This document shows positions 1 to 8,842 of a stretch of 64,000 bases of DNA, in pieces. The stretch covers positions 62,001-126,000 of the forward strand of contig CAYZMS010000002.1 in assembly GCA_964479625.1 (NCBI GenBank). Reading direction: 5' to 3'. The DNA comes from CAYZMS01 sp964479625. GTDB lineage: Bacteria > Bacteroidota > Bacteroidia > Chitinophagales > Saprospiraceae. The notes under the pieces are model-generated. The model was not told where the DNA came from and made no database searches. It saw nothing but the letters and a program-made list of their open reading frames with translations. Both the position numbers and the translations under genes were made by a program. How positions within the stretch are numbered: position 1 is the first letter of the stretch; each line of letters opens with the position of its first letter.

Positions 1-1078
1 AATAAAAGAACACAAAGGTAAGCCCGAAGATGTGATCGCCTTGCAATATACCGGAGGCACCACCGGTGTATCCAAAGGAGCCATGCTAACTAACCGCAAC
101 CTGATCGCCAATATGTTGCAGATCAGGGCCTGGATGGGGATCCATCTTGAAGAATCGAAAGAAATCGCCCTTTGCCCTCTGCCTCTATATCATATTTTTG
201 CTTTCACCGTCAACCTCCTGGCGATGATGGAAATTGGTGCCCAGTCTATCCTGGTAACCAATGCCCGCGACCTGCCAGCACTCATCAAGACCATCAAGGA
301 TTATGATATTTCCGTGATAACAGGAGTTAATACCCTTTTCAATGCATTGACTCACCATAAGGATTTTCAGGATCTGGATTTCTCTTCGCTGAAGGTAACT
401 GTAGGAGGTGGAATGGCGGTTCAAAATGCAGTTGCGGAAGCCTGGGAACGGATCACCGGCTGCTATCTGTGTGAAGGTTATGGTATGACAGAGGCCTCCC
501 CTGTTGTGACAACCAACCCCATTGATGATACAGGCCGCATCGGAACCATTGGCTTACCTCTTCCCTCCACTCATGTTCGGGTAGTTGATGAGCAGTATAA
601 TGTTCTTGGCCCTGGACAAGCCGGCGAGATACAGGTTAAAGGACCGCAAGTTATGAAAGGGTACTATAATCGCCCTGATGAAACCGCAAAGACCATAAAA
701 GATGGATGGCTTTGTACCGGAGATATTGGCCAGATGTTTGAAGATGGCTTTTTCCAAATCGTAGATCGAAAAAAAGATATGATCCTGGTTTCCGGCTTTA
801 ATGTATTCCCTAATGAGGTGGAAGAAGTAGTAGCTGCTCACCCAAAGGTATTGGAAGTAGCTGCAGTTGGAGTACCAGATGCCAAATCTGGGGAGGTTGT
901 CAAGATCTTTATCGTGAAAAAAGAAAATTCCCTTACTAAAGACGAGATCGTATCCTACTGCCGGGAAAATTTAACTGGTTACAAAATTCCCAAGCAAGTG
1001 GAATTTCGTTCTGAACTACCCAAAACAAATGTCGGAAAAATCCTTCGCCGGAAATTGCGGGAAGAAGGTACTGTATAA
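1..1078 (+). CDS. Long-chain fatty acid-CoA ligase, C-terminal part (5' end outside window)
   Basis: This is an AMP-forming acyl-CoA synthetase, which activates a fatty acid to acyl-AMP and then acyl-CoA for beta-oxidation or lipid synthesis. The reading frame is open to the left edge (codons from base 2), so the N-terminal third or so is missing; family members are about 550 residues and about 358 are present. Visible motifs in order are the adenylate P-loop YTGGTTGVSKGA, the GYGMTEASPV motif, the TGD hinge region, DRKKDMILVSGFNVFPNEVE before the C-terminal domain, and the catalytic lysine in NVGKILRRKLR close to the end. The GFNVFPNEVE wording fits FadD-type long-chain ligases rather than acetyl-CoA synthetases. 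Chain-length specificity cannot be read. The gene converges on a pseudogene, with a shared hairpin between them. Confidence 0.9.
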   Translation, partial: IKEHKGKPEDVIALQYTGGTTGVSKGAMLTNRNLIANMLQIRAWMGIHLEESKEIALCPLPLYHIFAFTVNLLAMMEIGAQSILVTNARDLPALIKTIKDYDISVITGVNTLFNALTHHKDFQDLDFSSLKVTVGGGMAVQNAVAEAWERITGCYLCEGYGMTEASPVVTTNPIDDTGRIGTIGLPLPSTHVRVVDEQYNVLGPGQAGEIQVKGPQVMKGYYNRPDETAKTIKDGWLCTGDIGQMFEDGFFQIVDRKKDMILVSGFNVFPNEVEEVVAAHPKVLEVAAVGVPDAKSGEVVKIFIVKKENSLTKDEIVSYCRENLTGYKIPKQVEFRSELPKTNVGKILRRKLREEGTV

Positions 1079-1093
1079 TACTTAGAACTAGGA

Positions 1094-1146
1094 GTTAAGA
1101 ACGCCTGAAATCAAAAAGGGCATGAATTGGTTCCGGCGTTCTTAAC
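1094..1146. terminator. Convergent hairpin, probable bidirectional terminator
   Basis: Perfect 12-bp arms (GTTAAGAACGCC at 1094-1105 and GGCGTTCTTAAC at 1135-1146) separated by 29 bases, lying between the acyl-CoA ligase and the convergent DUF5916 pseudogene. The right arm contains the pseudogene's own stop codon (1142-1144). No long T-run follows, so efficiency is uncertain. Confidence 0.5.
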
Positions 1147-3594
1147 CTTTCCGACTTATACTTGCGTAATCAAGGAAATAAATGATCTTTATCGAAAGAC
1201 TATTGGATTGAGGTTGATCCAGTAGATTTCCCACATTTTCGAAATAATCCGTACTAGAGCTGTTTTCCGAGCCAAGGATAGCATCTTTCCAGGTCACAAA
1301 GATATCGCCGCCGGGAGCAAAACGCCAACGGAAGACCATATCAATATTAAAAGCATTAAAGTTGCGATCGTGCTCGCCTGTGTAATCCGATTCGGCCAGG
1401 TGACCATCCTCTTATAATTCAAAAAAATCCAAATACTCAACCTGAGACCAATAATGACGCATTCGAAAGGTCAGGGCCATATTGGCATTGAAGGTGTACC
1501 TAGCATTGAAGACATTCTCTACGGTTTGAATGTCACGTTGTCCGAAAATTATGGGTTCTGGCGATTCCCCTTCTCCTTCCAGAGTAGTTACAAACCCCTC
1601 ATCTTTATAAGAATTGCTCAAACCGGTAGATAGCCGGAAATTCAATTTGTCATTAACCCGGTAGCGTGGGTTCACACTCAGGAAGGTACGGTAACGGCCT
1701 TCCTCTCCAGCATTGTATACGCTGGCATTCATAGATAGCCTGATCTTTTTTCGGCTATCGGTTCCCAGCCAAATGCCGTTGTTATTTCCTGGTGGCCGAA
1801 GGAATTTTCGCCCTGGAGTACGGGCTTCAAAAAAATCCACCGTCTCAAATGGTTCGATGTACGTCCAGTAATTGATTTCCCAAAAATTCTTAAACTGCCC
1901 CTACACCCAGTAATTTACCCCGGTTTCAGAATAGATAGCGGGCTCGTAAACCATGGAGTAATTCAAATTTAGCCCCATATTTATCCGGTTAAATATCCAA
2001 ACTGGATCGAAAAAGCTATATCGGGCATAGGCTTCAATAGAACGCTCGTTATTATTAAATAAAAACCCCAGATCGTTGGGGTCATAGGTATCGCTTTCCT
2101 CATAATACTCTGCCCCAAAGTTAAAAGCCCCACTAATTTTTCCAAGCTCCATCCCCAAGGCGTGACCGAGTTGGGTGCTATCGGTATAATATTGTTGACT
2201 TAATTTATATTGCCCTTGCACACTCCAGCTTTGCTTTTTGTTGCGCAGTTCGAAAACCGTTCCGGTAACATTTGCATCATAAGTAGAACCGCTCCGCCAA
2301 ACGTTAGTATTGATGAGGGTGATGTAGGAGTTGTTAGGCAGGTTTTGATCAGCAACTAGGACATTATAGTTGGTTAGTGGGCTGGTTTCTACTTTTCGGG
2401 GACCTCCTTCATTACTTTCGATAGTAGCAAAGGTTCTGGCAGAGGTAGCATTAAAGAACCCCAGCCCAAGGCCGTTGGAGGAACGCCCGGATATCTTGGT
2501 AGCGTTGTATAATTGTGTGGTGGTAGGGTTATCGATAATATCTTCTCCCTCCTGTAATCCCTCCTCTGCCGCACCATAATTGATAGGAAACCCACCCACA
2601 CGGCGTGAATAGAAAAGGCCACCTTTGTTGAATAATTCCGTTCCTTCTGTAAAGAACTGGCAATTTTCATCGAAGCGCACTTCAAAAGGGGAGAGGTTCA
2701 ACACCAGGTTATCCGATTGCGTTTCTCCAAAGTCCGGGACCAGGGTCATATCCAGGGTGTAGGCATCACTAATGCCGAATTTCACATCCATTCCACCGTT
2801 GAAAGAAGTACCCGTCACATTTCGGGGGTCGGCCTTGGAGTCGTGGTAATGCTCTTCATAGACCGGCTACGTAAGGCGTGGCCCGTAAGCGCAAGGGGGG
2901 CTTTATGCCTTTTACTCCGGTCAATAAGCCCGACTGGTTGAGAAAACCATCCACCTTGGGATCAATGGCACTCCAAAAAGATTTTTGTTGATCACGTTGT
3001 ATCAAACGGCCAAAGTTAATGTGCCACAATTGTTCCGGTTTTTCGGGAAACCGGATGGCAGAATAGGGGATTTTGAGCTCCGCCATCCAGCCGTCCAGGG
3101 GTAATCTGTACGGCACTTTCCCAAACAGCATCCCAATTTGGATCTTCTCCGAAGACCGAATATTTTGCATCGAATTGCACGTTTGCAAGAGTAACAATAA
3201 AGCCAAACCCGTTGATCCCATCCCGATAGGTATCGAGAAATACATCAAACCAGTCGGAATTCCCAAACTGATCACGTTGCAACAATTCCTTAGGAATGGT
3301 AGAGGGCTCGGAATCAACCATTTTAGCTCCAATATAGATGCCGGCATCATCATAGATTATCCTGACCTCAGTTGGGTGATTTGATTTTTCACCTGGATTC
3401 GGGTCAAGGGTGATGAACCCTGTAGTAGGTTATGCCTGCTCCCAGGCTAATTCATTCAAAAAGCCATCAATACTGATCTCCGACGAAAAACGCAGGGCTT
3501 TTACTTGTTTTTTATCCGGGTCTGAAGGGTCTGCTGCATGAACAGAAAATACAAATCAAAGAGCTGTCAGGCTGCATAGGGTGCGGTGTAGCAC
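1142..3594 (-). pseudogene. DUF5916-family outer-membrane protein, decayed by four stops and two frameshifts
   Basis: Pieced together across frames, the region reads as a DUF5916 protein: an N-terminal CBM9-like domain (PTEVRIIYDDAGIYIGAKMV, then FGNSDWFDVFLDTYRDG and WDAVWESAV) followed by a C-terminal beta-barrel (SFNGGMDVKFGISDAYTLD, SPFEVRFDENCQFFTEG, and an end at NSLSIKIIYFLDYASI). Lesions on the minus strand are an in-frame TGA in the signal peptide (3556-3558), TAA (3430-3432), a frameshift near 3105, a frameshift near 2860, TAG in a place that reads as a Trp codon (1901-1903) and TAA (1412-1414). The ancestral start was probably near 3594, where only GTG is now available. Coding character survives between lesions, so the decay looks fairly recent. 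Function in the family is unknown; it is an outer-membrane protein common in Bacteroidota. Confidence 0.88.
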
Positions 3595-3721
3595 AATCTT
3601 ATTGTGAGTGATCGGGTTTTCGTTATTCAGTAGACGGGATTACCCCAACCTACTGTTGCGCCAGTTGGCATTTATTTACAAAGACAGGAAGTGAAGAGGA
3701 AGGTTGCCCGCTCTGGTATCA

Positions 3722-6019
3722 TCAATCCCACCAAAGGTTATTTTTCCAAACCCTGCCATCAGGCAGACGACGGTATAGATCCTGCCCCTTGGGTTGCACC
3801 AGCCATTCATCGACCCAAAGATCCCTGCGGCGGAGGTCCTTGTTTCGAATACTTAGTCGAAGTCTGCTTTTTTCTAATCGACGCTTAAAGGAAATGATTA
3901 CCATCCCCCACCCATTGGAATCAATAATCTGAACATATTGGTGAACGGAACGGTCAATACGGTGAATAGGCTTTTTTGATCCCTGCGGAAGCTCTTCCAG
4001 TCTGATCTCGGACCTGGCTGCCAGGGGCTCCTTTAAATAAAACCAAAGAGAACATTCGTAAAGACTATCTTTAGATATGGTTGGAAGGGAAGCCTCAGCT
4101 ATAGGCTTAAAGACCGGTGTTCTTACTGCCAGACCACCACTGCCTAAATAGACCTGCTCCGCCCTGAAGGTATCAAAGTCCACATAGATGAAATGAGATT
4201 CGGAATTGGGGGCAAGAAAAGGAGCTTTTTCCATCAGGGAGCTATCTGCAATTTCTTCTCGCACTTGCCGTTCCATCGTTTCTAAAGCCGTTGTAAAAGA
4301 CTCCAGAGGTTTGCGGTACAACTGCATTCGAACTCCGTCAAAAAGCAATTCCGCTCCCGATTTTAAGTGCTGGTAATTCTGAATGCTTAGAGGAACTTGT
4401 TTTTTATCCCACATCAACAAAAAAGGTCGTTGATCGGGGAGATGATCCAGGACTTCCGGTGCACGGTAAGGAGGAGTTACCAATTGCAGTTGTTGGAGGC
4501 AGTGGTCAAGGGAGGTTCTGGTCAGCATTGCACTGGTGGTTGGGAGTCCCGTTCGAACACCTAGCATCAGCGAATGGTGGATTATAAAACCTTCAGGTGG
4601 CCACCAAAAATTACCGGAACCAATATTGTAATGGGGAGCAGTTATACTGGCCTGATAGTGCTCAAAATCTATGGGTAAATCAACCAATTGCTCCCCCCCT
4701 TCCAGGGCCACGGGCTCGTAAAGTTGGGTATTGATCTTATTCGAAAGGGCAATTGCTTCATAAGCGGTAATGCTCAATGCCAGCCAAAGCAACCAGTTTC
4801 GACCGGACTTCCGCTGGGTCCAATGATACAAAGCAACCCAGGCGAGCAATTGCCAAATAAAATAATAATCCCAGGCAAACCGGCCAATACTCCGAAACTG
4901 CCGAAGCGGCCCGGTGTAGTCCAGCAGGGGGGCGAAACCGGGAATGATAAACGGTAGCCCAAGGGAAAAAAGGAGGAGAAGTAAAGAAGCGAGGTACAGA
5001 GAAAACAAGAAAGGTCCGACTTCCAGCCTTATAGTTAGTAAGGGAAAAGACCTGCCCCTGGCTCTTAACCAGCTAAACAGGAAAATAAAAAAGAATAACC
5101 CTGCAACAAGCCCCACGTAATTTCTTGCTTCATAGCCAATATTCCGGATATCGATCAACCGCCTGTCGATCCATCGAAAATAAGGCAGATCCATATTGGT
5201 AAACAGTCCTTCCAAATAAGCTCGATAGGCAAAAAAACCATAGGGATAGGCATTTCGACCTTCTATGGGGTCAGTCCAATGCATCCAAAGAAGTAATAAG
5301 ACAGCAGGAAAAACCAGACTTAGAATACAGCATTTGAAAAATTGTAGCGTGGTTAACCCATTGGGTTGTCGTAACCATTCGATCAAAAAAAAACTGCCGA
5401 CCAGTGCGCCCAGCAACAACAAAAAATAGAGGTGGATCAGTGAAAAGAATAAAACTACTGCACCGATCATAATCGCCCGAGCCCAATTAGGGTGTTGCCA
5501 ATACTTCCAAAGAATCCATAAGGTAAGCGGTACTGCTGCCAGGTGCCCCAATCCAAAATGGTGGCTAACCCTGTCAAACTGGGAGCAAAGTATTGGCACC
5601 AGCAACCCAAGAACAATTGCCAACCAGGGCGGCAGACCAAACTCCAGAAAAAGGTAACAAATCAGCCAGGCAGCCATCAGAAGAGAGCATAAAATGGCCA
5701 AATTGTTGAGTGTAGGGAAGTAAGCTCCCATTCCAGGAAAAATCCCCGATAAGCCCTTTAAGCTATTGCTAAGCAGGGGTTGACCATCTACGGTATTAAT
5801 GTGGTCACCGAAGGGATAATTCATCCCTTCATAAACAGCAAAGCTACTATCGTGCAGGACATGGTACCAGGGGGCAGCATAATTCTTGATGCCATCGCCC
5901 CAGCGTTCCACCAATTGATTGGGGTTGAGTAGCCAGCCTGGAAACCGGATTACAATAAACCCTAGCACCAATAGAGTAAGAACCAAGTAAACCCAAATCC
6001 TGGTAAGGCTTTTATTCAT
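3722..6019 (-). CDS. Large multi-pass membrane protein, GT-C-like
   Basis: About 765 residues when started at the ATG at 6019, where MNKSLTRIWVYLVLTLLVLG gives a clean first membrane segment. An upstream ATG at 6103 would add a polar 28-residue stretch and is less likely. The N-terminal ~450 residues hold about ten hydrophobic helices; the rest is a soluble, probably periplasmic domain. After helix 1 there is an acidic loop (WGDGIKNYAAPWYHV, then EGMNYPFGDHI and DGQPLLSNSL), which resembles the first-loop catalytic region of GT-C membrane glycosyltransferases and related YfhO/DUF membrane families. I infer a role in transfer of lipid-linked sugars, but there is no decisive motif. It stands alone, diverging from the SDR gene. 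Confidence 0.6.
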   Translation of the reverse strand: MNKSLTRIWVYLVLTLLVLGFIVIRFPGWLLNPNQLVERWGDGIKNYAAPWYHVLHDSSFAVYEGMNYPFGDHINTVDGQPLLSNSLKGLSGIFPGMGAYFPTLNNLAILCSLLMAAWLICYLFLEFGLPPWLAIVLGLLVPILCSQFDRVSHHFGLGHLAAVPLTLWILWKYWQHPNWARAIMIGAVVLFFSLIHLYFLLLLGALVGSFFLIEWLRQPNGLTTLQFFKCCILSLVFPAVLLLLWMHWTDPIEGRNAYPYGFFAYRAYLEGLFTNMDLPYFRWIDRRLIDIRNIGYEARNYVGLVAGLFFFIFLFSWLRARGRSFPLLTIRLEVGPFLFSLYLASLLLLLFSLGLPFIIPGFAPLLDYTGPLRQFRSIGRFAWDYYFIWQLLAWVALYHWTQRKSGRNWLLWLALSITAYEAIALSNKINTQLYEPVALEGGEQLVDLPIDFEHYQASITAPHYNIGSGNFWWPPEGFIIHHSLMLGVRTGLPTTSAMLTRTSLDHCLQQLQLVTPPYRAPEVLDHLPDQRPFLLMWDKKQVPLSIQNYQHLKSGAELLFDGVRMQLYRKPLESFTTALETMERQVREEIADSSLMEKAPFLAPNSESHFIYVDFDTFRAEQVYLGSGGLAVRTPVFKPIAEASLPTISKDSLYECSLWFYLKEPLAARSEIRLEELPQGSKKPIHRIDRSVHQYVQIIDSNGWGMVIISFKRRLEKSRLRLSIRNKDLRRRDLWVDEWLVQPKGQDLYRRLPDGRVWKNNLWWD

Positions 6020-6248
6020 TGCGAATGGTCGGGTTTCCATTTTCATCAAAGGTAGCCAATTTAGCCATAGGGTAAGTCTCTGCTGTTCGGTCAATTCCCG
6101 CACGCTCTATGGTGAATTCGAATTTGCCGACTCCCCTTCTGGGAGAGGAATAAGGCTCCCAGCTTCATTTTTTATTTGGTCTCTAAACTTCTACTGATGC
6201 TGCTGGGTTCAATGGAGGACCTTATCAATAAAAAAATTTAAACACCTT

Positions 6249-6971
6249 ATGCAAAACCTGAAAGGAAAAGTAGCCCTAATTACCGGAGGAAGTAAAGGCA
6301 TTGGACTTGGAATAGCCGAAGCTCTTATGGACCAGGGAGTGAATGTTGCTATAACCAGTCGACACCAAAAAGCGGCTGATGAGACTGCTGAGTTATTGAA
6401 TGCCCGGGATACCTCAAGTCGTGCCATCGGAGTAGAAGCCGATGTACGCCAATATGAATCTCAACAGAAGAGTATAAAAAGGACTATCGACGAATTCGGG
6501 AAACTGGACATTGTCATTGCCAATGCCGGGCTCGGCCACTTCGCGAATATCGAGGATCTTACGATTGACCAATGGCAGGATGTGATCGATACGAATCTGA
6601 CCGGAGCTTTTTATACGGTCAAGGCGAGTTTGGAAGCGCTAAAAGCCTCCAAGGGCTACCTAATAACTATTGCCAGTTTGGCAGGAACGAACTTCTTCCC
6701 GACCGCTTCGGCCTACAATGCCAGCAAGTTCGGCCTGGTTGGGTTCACTCAGGCTGCTATGCTTGATGTGCGTCACCATGGAATAAAGGTCAGCACAATT
6801 ATGCCTGGCTCAGTAGCGACTTACTTTAATGGACATATGCCAGGTCCGGAAGACGACTGGAAGATTCAACCGGAGGACCTTGGGCAAATGGTAGTTGATT
6901 TACTGAATATGCATCCCAGAACGCTACCGAGTAAGGTCGAAGTACGCCCCAGCATGCCACCAAAAAAGTGA
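6249..6971 (+). CDS. SDR-family NAD(P)-dependent oxidoreductase
   Basis: A classical short-chain dehydrogenase/reductase of 240 residues, the normal family length. The cofactor motif TGGSKGIG is at residues 12-19, NAG at 92-94, the catalytic serine in IASLAG at 143, and Tyr156 with Lys160 in YNASK. The layout is that of 3-oxoacyl-ACP reductase (FabG)-like and related ketoreductases, but the substrate cannot be assigned. SRH at residues 37-39, after the second beta strand, hints at NADPH preference. The gene is monocistronic: it diverges from the membrane-protein gene and converges on the pseudouridine synthase gene. Confidence 0.9.
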   Translation: MQNLKGKVALITGGSKGIGLGIAEALMDQGVNVAITSRHQKAADETAELLNARDTSSRAIGVEADVRQYESQQKSIKRTIDEFGKLDIVIANAGLGHFANIEDLTIDQWQDVIDTNLTGAFYTVKASLEALKASKGYLITIASLAGTNFFPTASAYNASKFGLVGFTQAAMLDVRHHGIKVSTIMPGSVATYFNGHMPGPEDDWKIQPEDLGQMVVDLLNMHPRTLPSKVEVRPSMPPKK

Positions 6972-6995
6972 TTGGAGTAAATAGGGTGTCTCCAA
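6972..6995 (+). terminator. Weak hairpin after the SDR gene
   Basis: TTGGAG (6972-6977) pairs with CTCCAA (6990-6995) immediately after the stop codon, followed by a T-rich stretch. The stem is short, so this is a weak candidate terminator. Confidence 0.3.
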
Positions 6996-7063
6996 GTTCT
7001 ATCGTTATTTTGAGATACTCTAAAAAAGAGTTATTGAGACTGCCTTAAAAAACGCTAACCTGG

Positions 7064-7729
7064 TTATTTTTTGTTAGGCCATTTAAAAAGAGGGGTCTCC
7101 ATTGCCTGGTTTATTGTTTGTCCGGAAAAGGGATCAACAAAGGAAAGTGTTGTGGCCTGTAGGCCAATAGCCTTTTCGAAAAAAGTACTTTCCGAGCCAT
7201 ATTTTTCATCGCCTACTATCGGACTCCCGGCGGCAGCAAGTTGGGCACGGATTTGGTGGAACTTACCTGTTTCAGGTTCTATTTCGAGTAATAGCCCCAG
7301 AGGTGTTCGGCCCAGGGTTCGGTACACCAGGCTTACCCCCTTTCTGTTTTTCCCTACTTTATCATGGATGACTGCTCGTTTTTGCTGCTGGTCCTTTTCC
7401 AGCCAATTTTCCAGGCGGCCTTGTTCCTCCGGCAGGGGCAATTCTACCAGTGCCCGGTAGGTTTTTTTTACCTTTCTTTCTTCGAATTGCCGATTAAGGT
7501 TTTTCAGTGCACTTTTCTTTTTCGCAAAGACCATTAGGCCACTGGTCAGTTTATCCAATCGATGTACTACTCCTGTGAAGGCTTTTGGATTTACCTTTTT
7601 AAGGTGTTCTTCCACTAATTCCTCCACTGAAGGAAATTCCCAGGGGTTGCGTTCAGAGATGAGACCATGTGGTTTGAAGATAACCACCCAGTCGGAGGAC
7701 TCTCCTATTATTCGAAAGGGATCCAGCAT
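7064..7729 (-). CDS. RluA-family RNA pseudouridine synthase
   Basis: Converts specific uridines in rRNA or tRNA to pseudouridine. The RluA signature HRLDKLTSG is at residues 56-64, with the catalytic aspartate at 59. At 221 residues it is short for RluA/RluD proteins: it lacks the N-terminal S4 domain and begins directly with the catalytic fold (WVVIFKPHGLISE). Such short forms are common in Bacteroidota and their target site is usually unknown. The gene follows the CsgG-like gene on the same strand by only 3 bases, so the two are probably cotranscribed, though no functional link is obvious. Confidence 0.88.
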   Translation of the reverse strand: MLDPFRIIGESSDWVVIFKPHGLISERNPWEFPSVEELVEEHLKKVNPKAFTGVVHRLDKLTSGLMVFAKKKSALKNLNRQFEERKVKKTYRALVELPLPEEQGRLENWLEKDQQQKRAVIHDKVGKNRKGVSLVYRTLGRTPLGLLLEIEPETGKFHQIRAQLAAAGSPIVGDEKYGSESTFFEKAIGLQATTLSFVDPFSGQTINQAMETPLFKWPNKK

Positions 7730-7732
7730 GCC

Positions 7733-8656
7733 TTAATGCTCTTTGACAATATCTCCCCTCATAAATTCAGTGCCTTTGACCACACTACACAGGGAAGCTT
7801 TTCCCCCTCCAATGGTATTATCCTCTACCTTAATGACCCCTACATCACTGTCAATACTCCCCAAATCCAATCCGGTGTCTGGGTCCACCAGTGATTCTCC
7901 TCGCCGGGTGACTACAAACTTTTCTCCTACTTTAACACCATCCTGGCTTCCACTGTTAATGTAAACCTGACCGCCCTGCATGGTCACTACCTTTGCGGAC
8001 CAGGGAATATGCTTTGCGGTTTTTGAAATAATCTCTATGACATCTTCTACTGCATCACGGGTGGCCTTTCCCACCAAGGACCCATCGAAAGATTGCTGAT
8101 CATTAAAGCGTAAATTCTCAACGGAAACACGTCCAGAGAGGGCTGTTTTTGATTTTCTGACATCTTCTGCAGTCAATATCTCCCCGGTCGTGGTATTCAC
8201 CAGACGGAGATCAATTCCTGCAACGGCCGTTTGGCGGTCGACCCCCAGGCTAGTGCCGCTGATGCTGATGCCAGTATCCTTATTTTTATAACCGAACTCG
8301 GTAACAGCGCCCATTACGGCAACCTCTACACCCAGTACTTTTCCCATTTGAGCAGCACTTTCAGGGGTAACGATACCGCTGGCACCAAGGTCTTGTTCTG
8401 CCAATAGGGTGTTTAACTCAGAGCGCTCCAGAACAGTAAAATCACCGGTTTTTACCAGTTCAGTAATGATCATATCAGCTACTCCATCTCCTACGCTCTT
8501 ATTTCCATACCAGCCCCAATTTCCATCGGATTTGTCATTAAAAGAAAAAACAGCTACCCGCTTTTTTTTACCTTCTTTTTTTTGAGCATGGGCTTGGGGT
8601 ACAGAAAAAAACAAGGCGACGGGAAGGATAAAAAGGGCAAATTTCAAACTTTGCAT
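7733..8656 (-). CDS. CsgG/HfaB-like secreted protein
   Basis: A 307-residue exported protein with a signal peptide (residues 1-24, cleavage after AHA). The CsgG-like core is recognisable: RVAVFSFNDKS, a GVADMIITELVKTGDFTVLER segment, a GKVLGVEVAVMGAVTEFG segment, and DLRLVNTTTGEI. In the family, CsgG forms the outer-membrane curli pore, but CsgG proper is a lipoprotein and this protein has no lipobox cysteine. The C-terminal third (QVYINSGSQDGVKVGEKF...) resembles the small beta domain seen in other CsgG-fold proteins of unknown function. A pore or periplasmic scaffold is possible; no curli subunit genes are nearby. Confidence 0.75.
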   Translation of the reverse strand: MQSLKFALFILPVALFFSVPQAHAQKKEGKKKRVAVFSFNDKSDGNWGWYGNKSVGDGVADMIITELVKTGDFTVLERSELNTLLAEQDLGASGIVTPESAAQMGKVLGVEVAVMGAVTEFGYKNKDTGISISGTSLGVDRQTAVAGIDLRLVNTTTGEILTAEDVRKSKTALSGRVSVENLRFNDQQSFDGSLVGKATRDAVEDVIEIISKTAKHIPWSAKVVTMQGGQVYINSGSQDGVKVGEKFVVTRRGESLVDPDTGLDLGSIDSDVGVIKVEDNTIGGGKASLCSVVKGTEFMRGDIVKEH

Positions 8657-8730
8657 GGTAGTATGTTTTTGGGTTTTGATTGGCTGTCAAAGTTAAAGAA
8701 ATGGATGGGAATTGAGAAACTGGAGAGAAA

Positions 8731-8768
8731 AATAGGTGCCTTGCACCTATAGGTGCAAGGCACCTATT
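8731..8768 (-). terminator. 38-bp perfect nested palindrome, probable intrinsic terminator
   Basis: Bases 8731-8749 are the exact reverse complement of 8750-8768. Each half is itself a small hairpin (GGTGC CTT GCACC, and GGTGC AAG GCACC). Read on the minus strand it lies 75 bases after the symporter gene and runs into five T residues, as expected for a terminator of that gene; it also sits upstream of the CsgG-like gene. Confidence 0.65.
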
Positions 8769-8842
8769 CTAAAAATTTTTCACAAATTCAAATTTTGGAA
8801 CCTCTATTTTTTCAAAAGCGATTCGAAGCAACTTTTATGCGT

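Noticed and set aside
6020..6103. Longer start for the membrane protein (ATG at 6103)
   Set aside because: The added 28 residues are polar and precede a typical first membrane helix; the ATG at 6019 is preferred.
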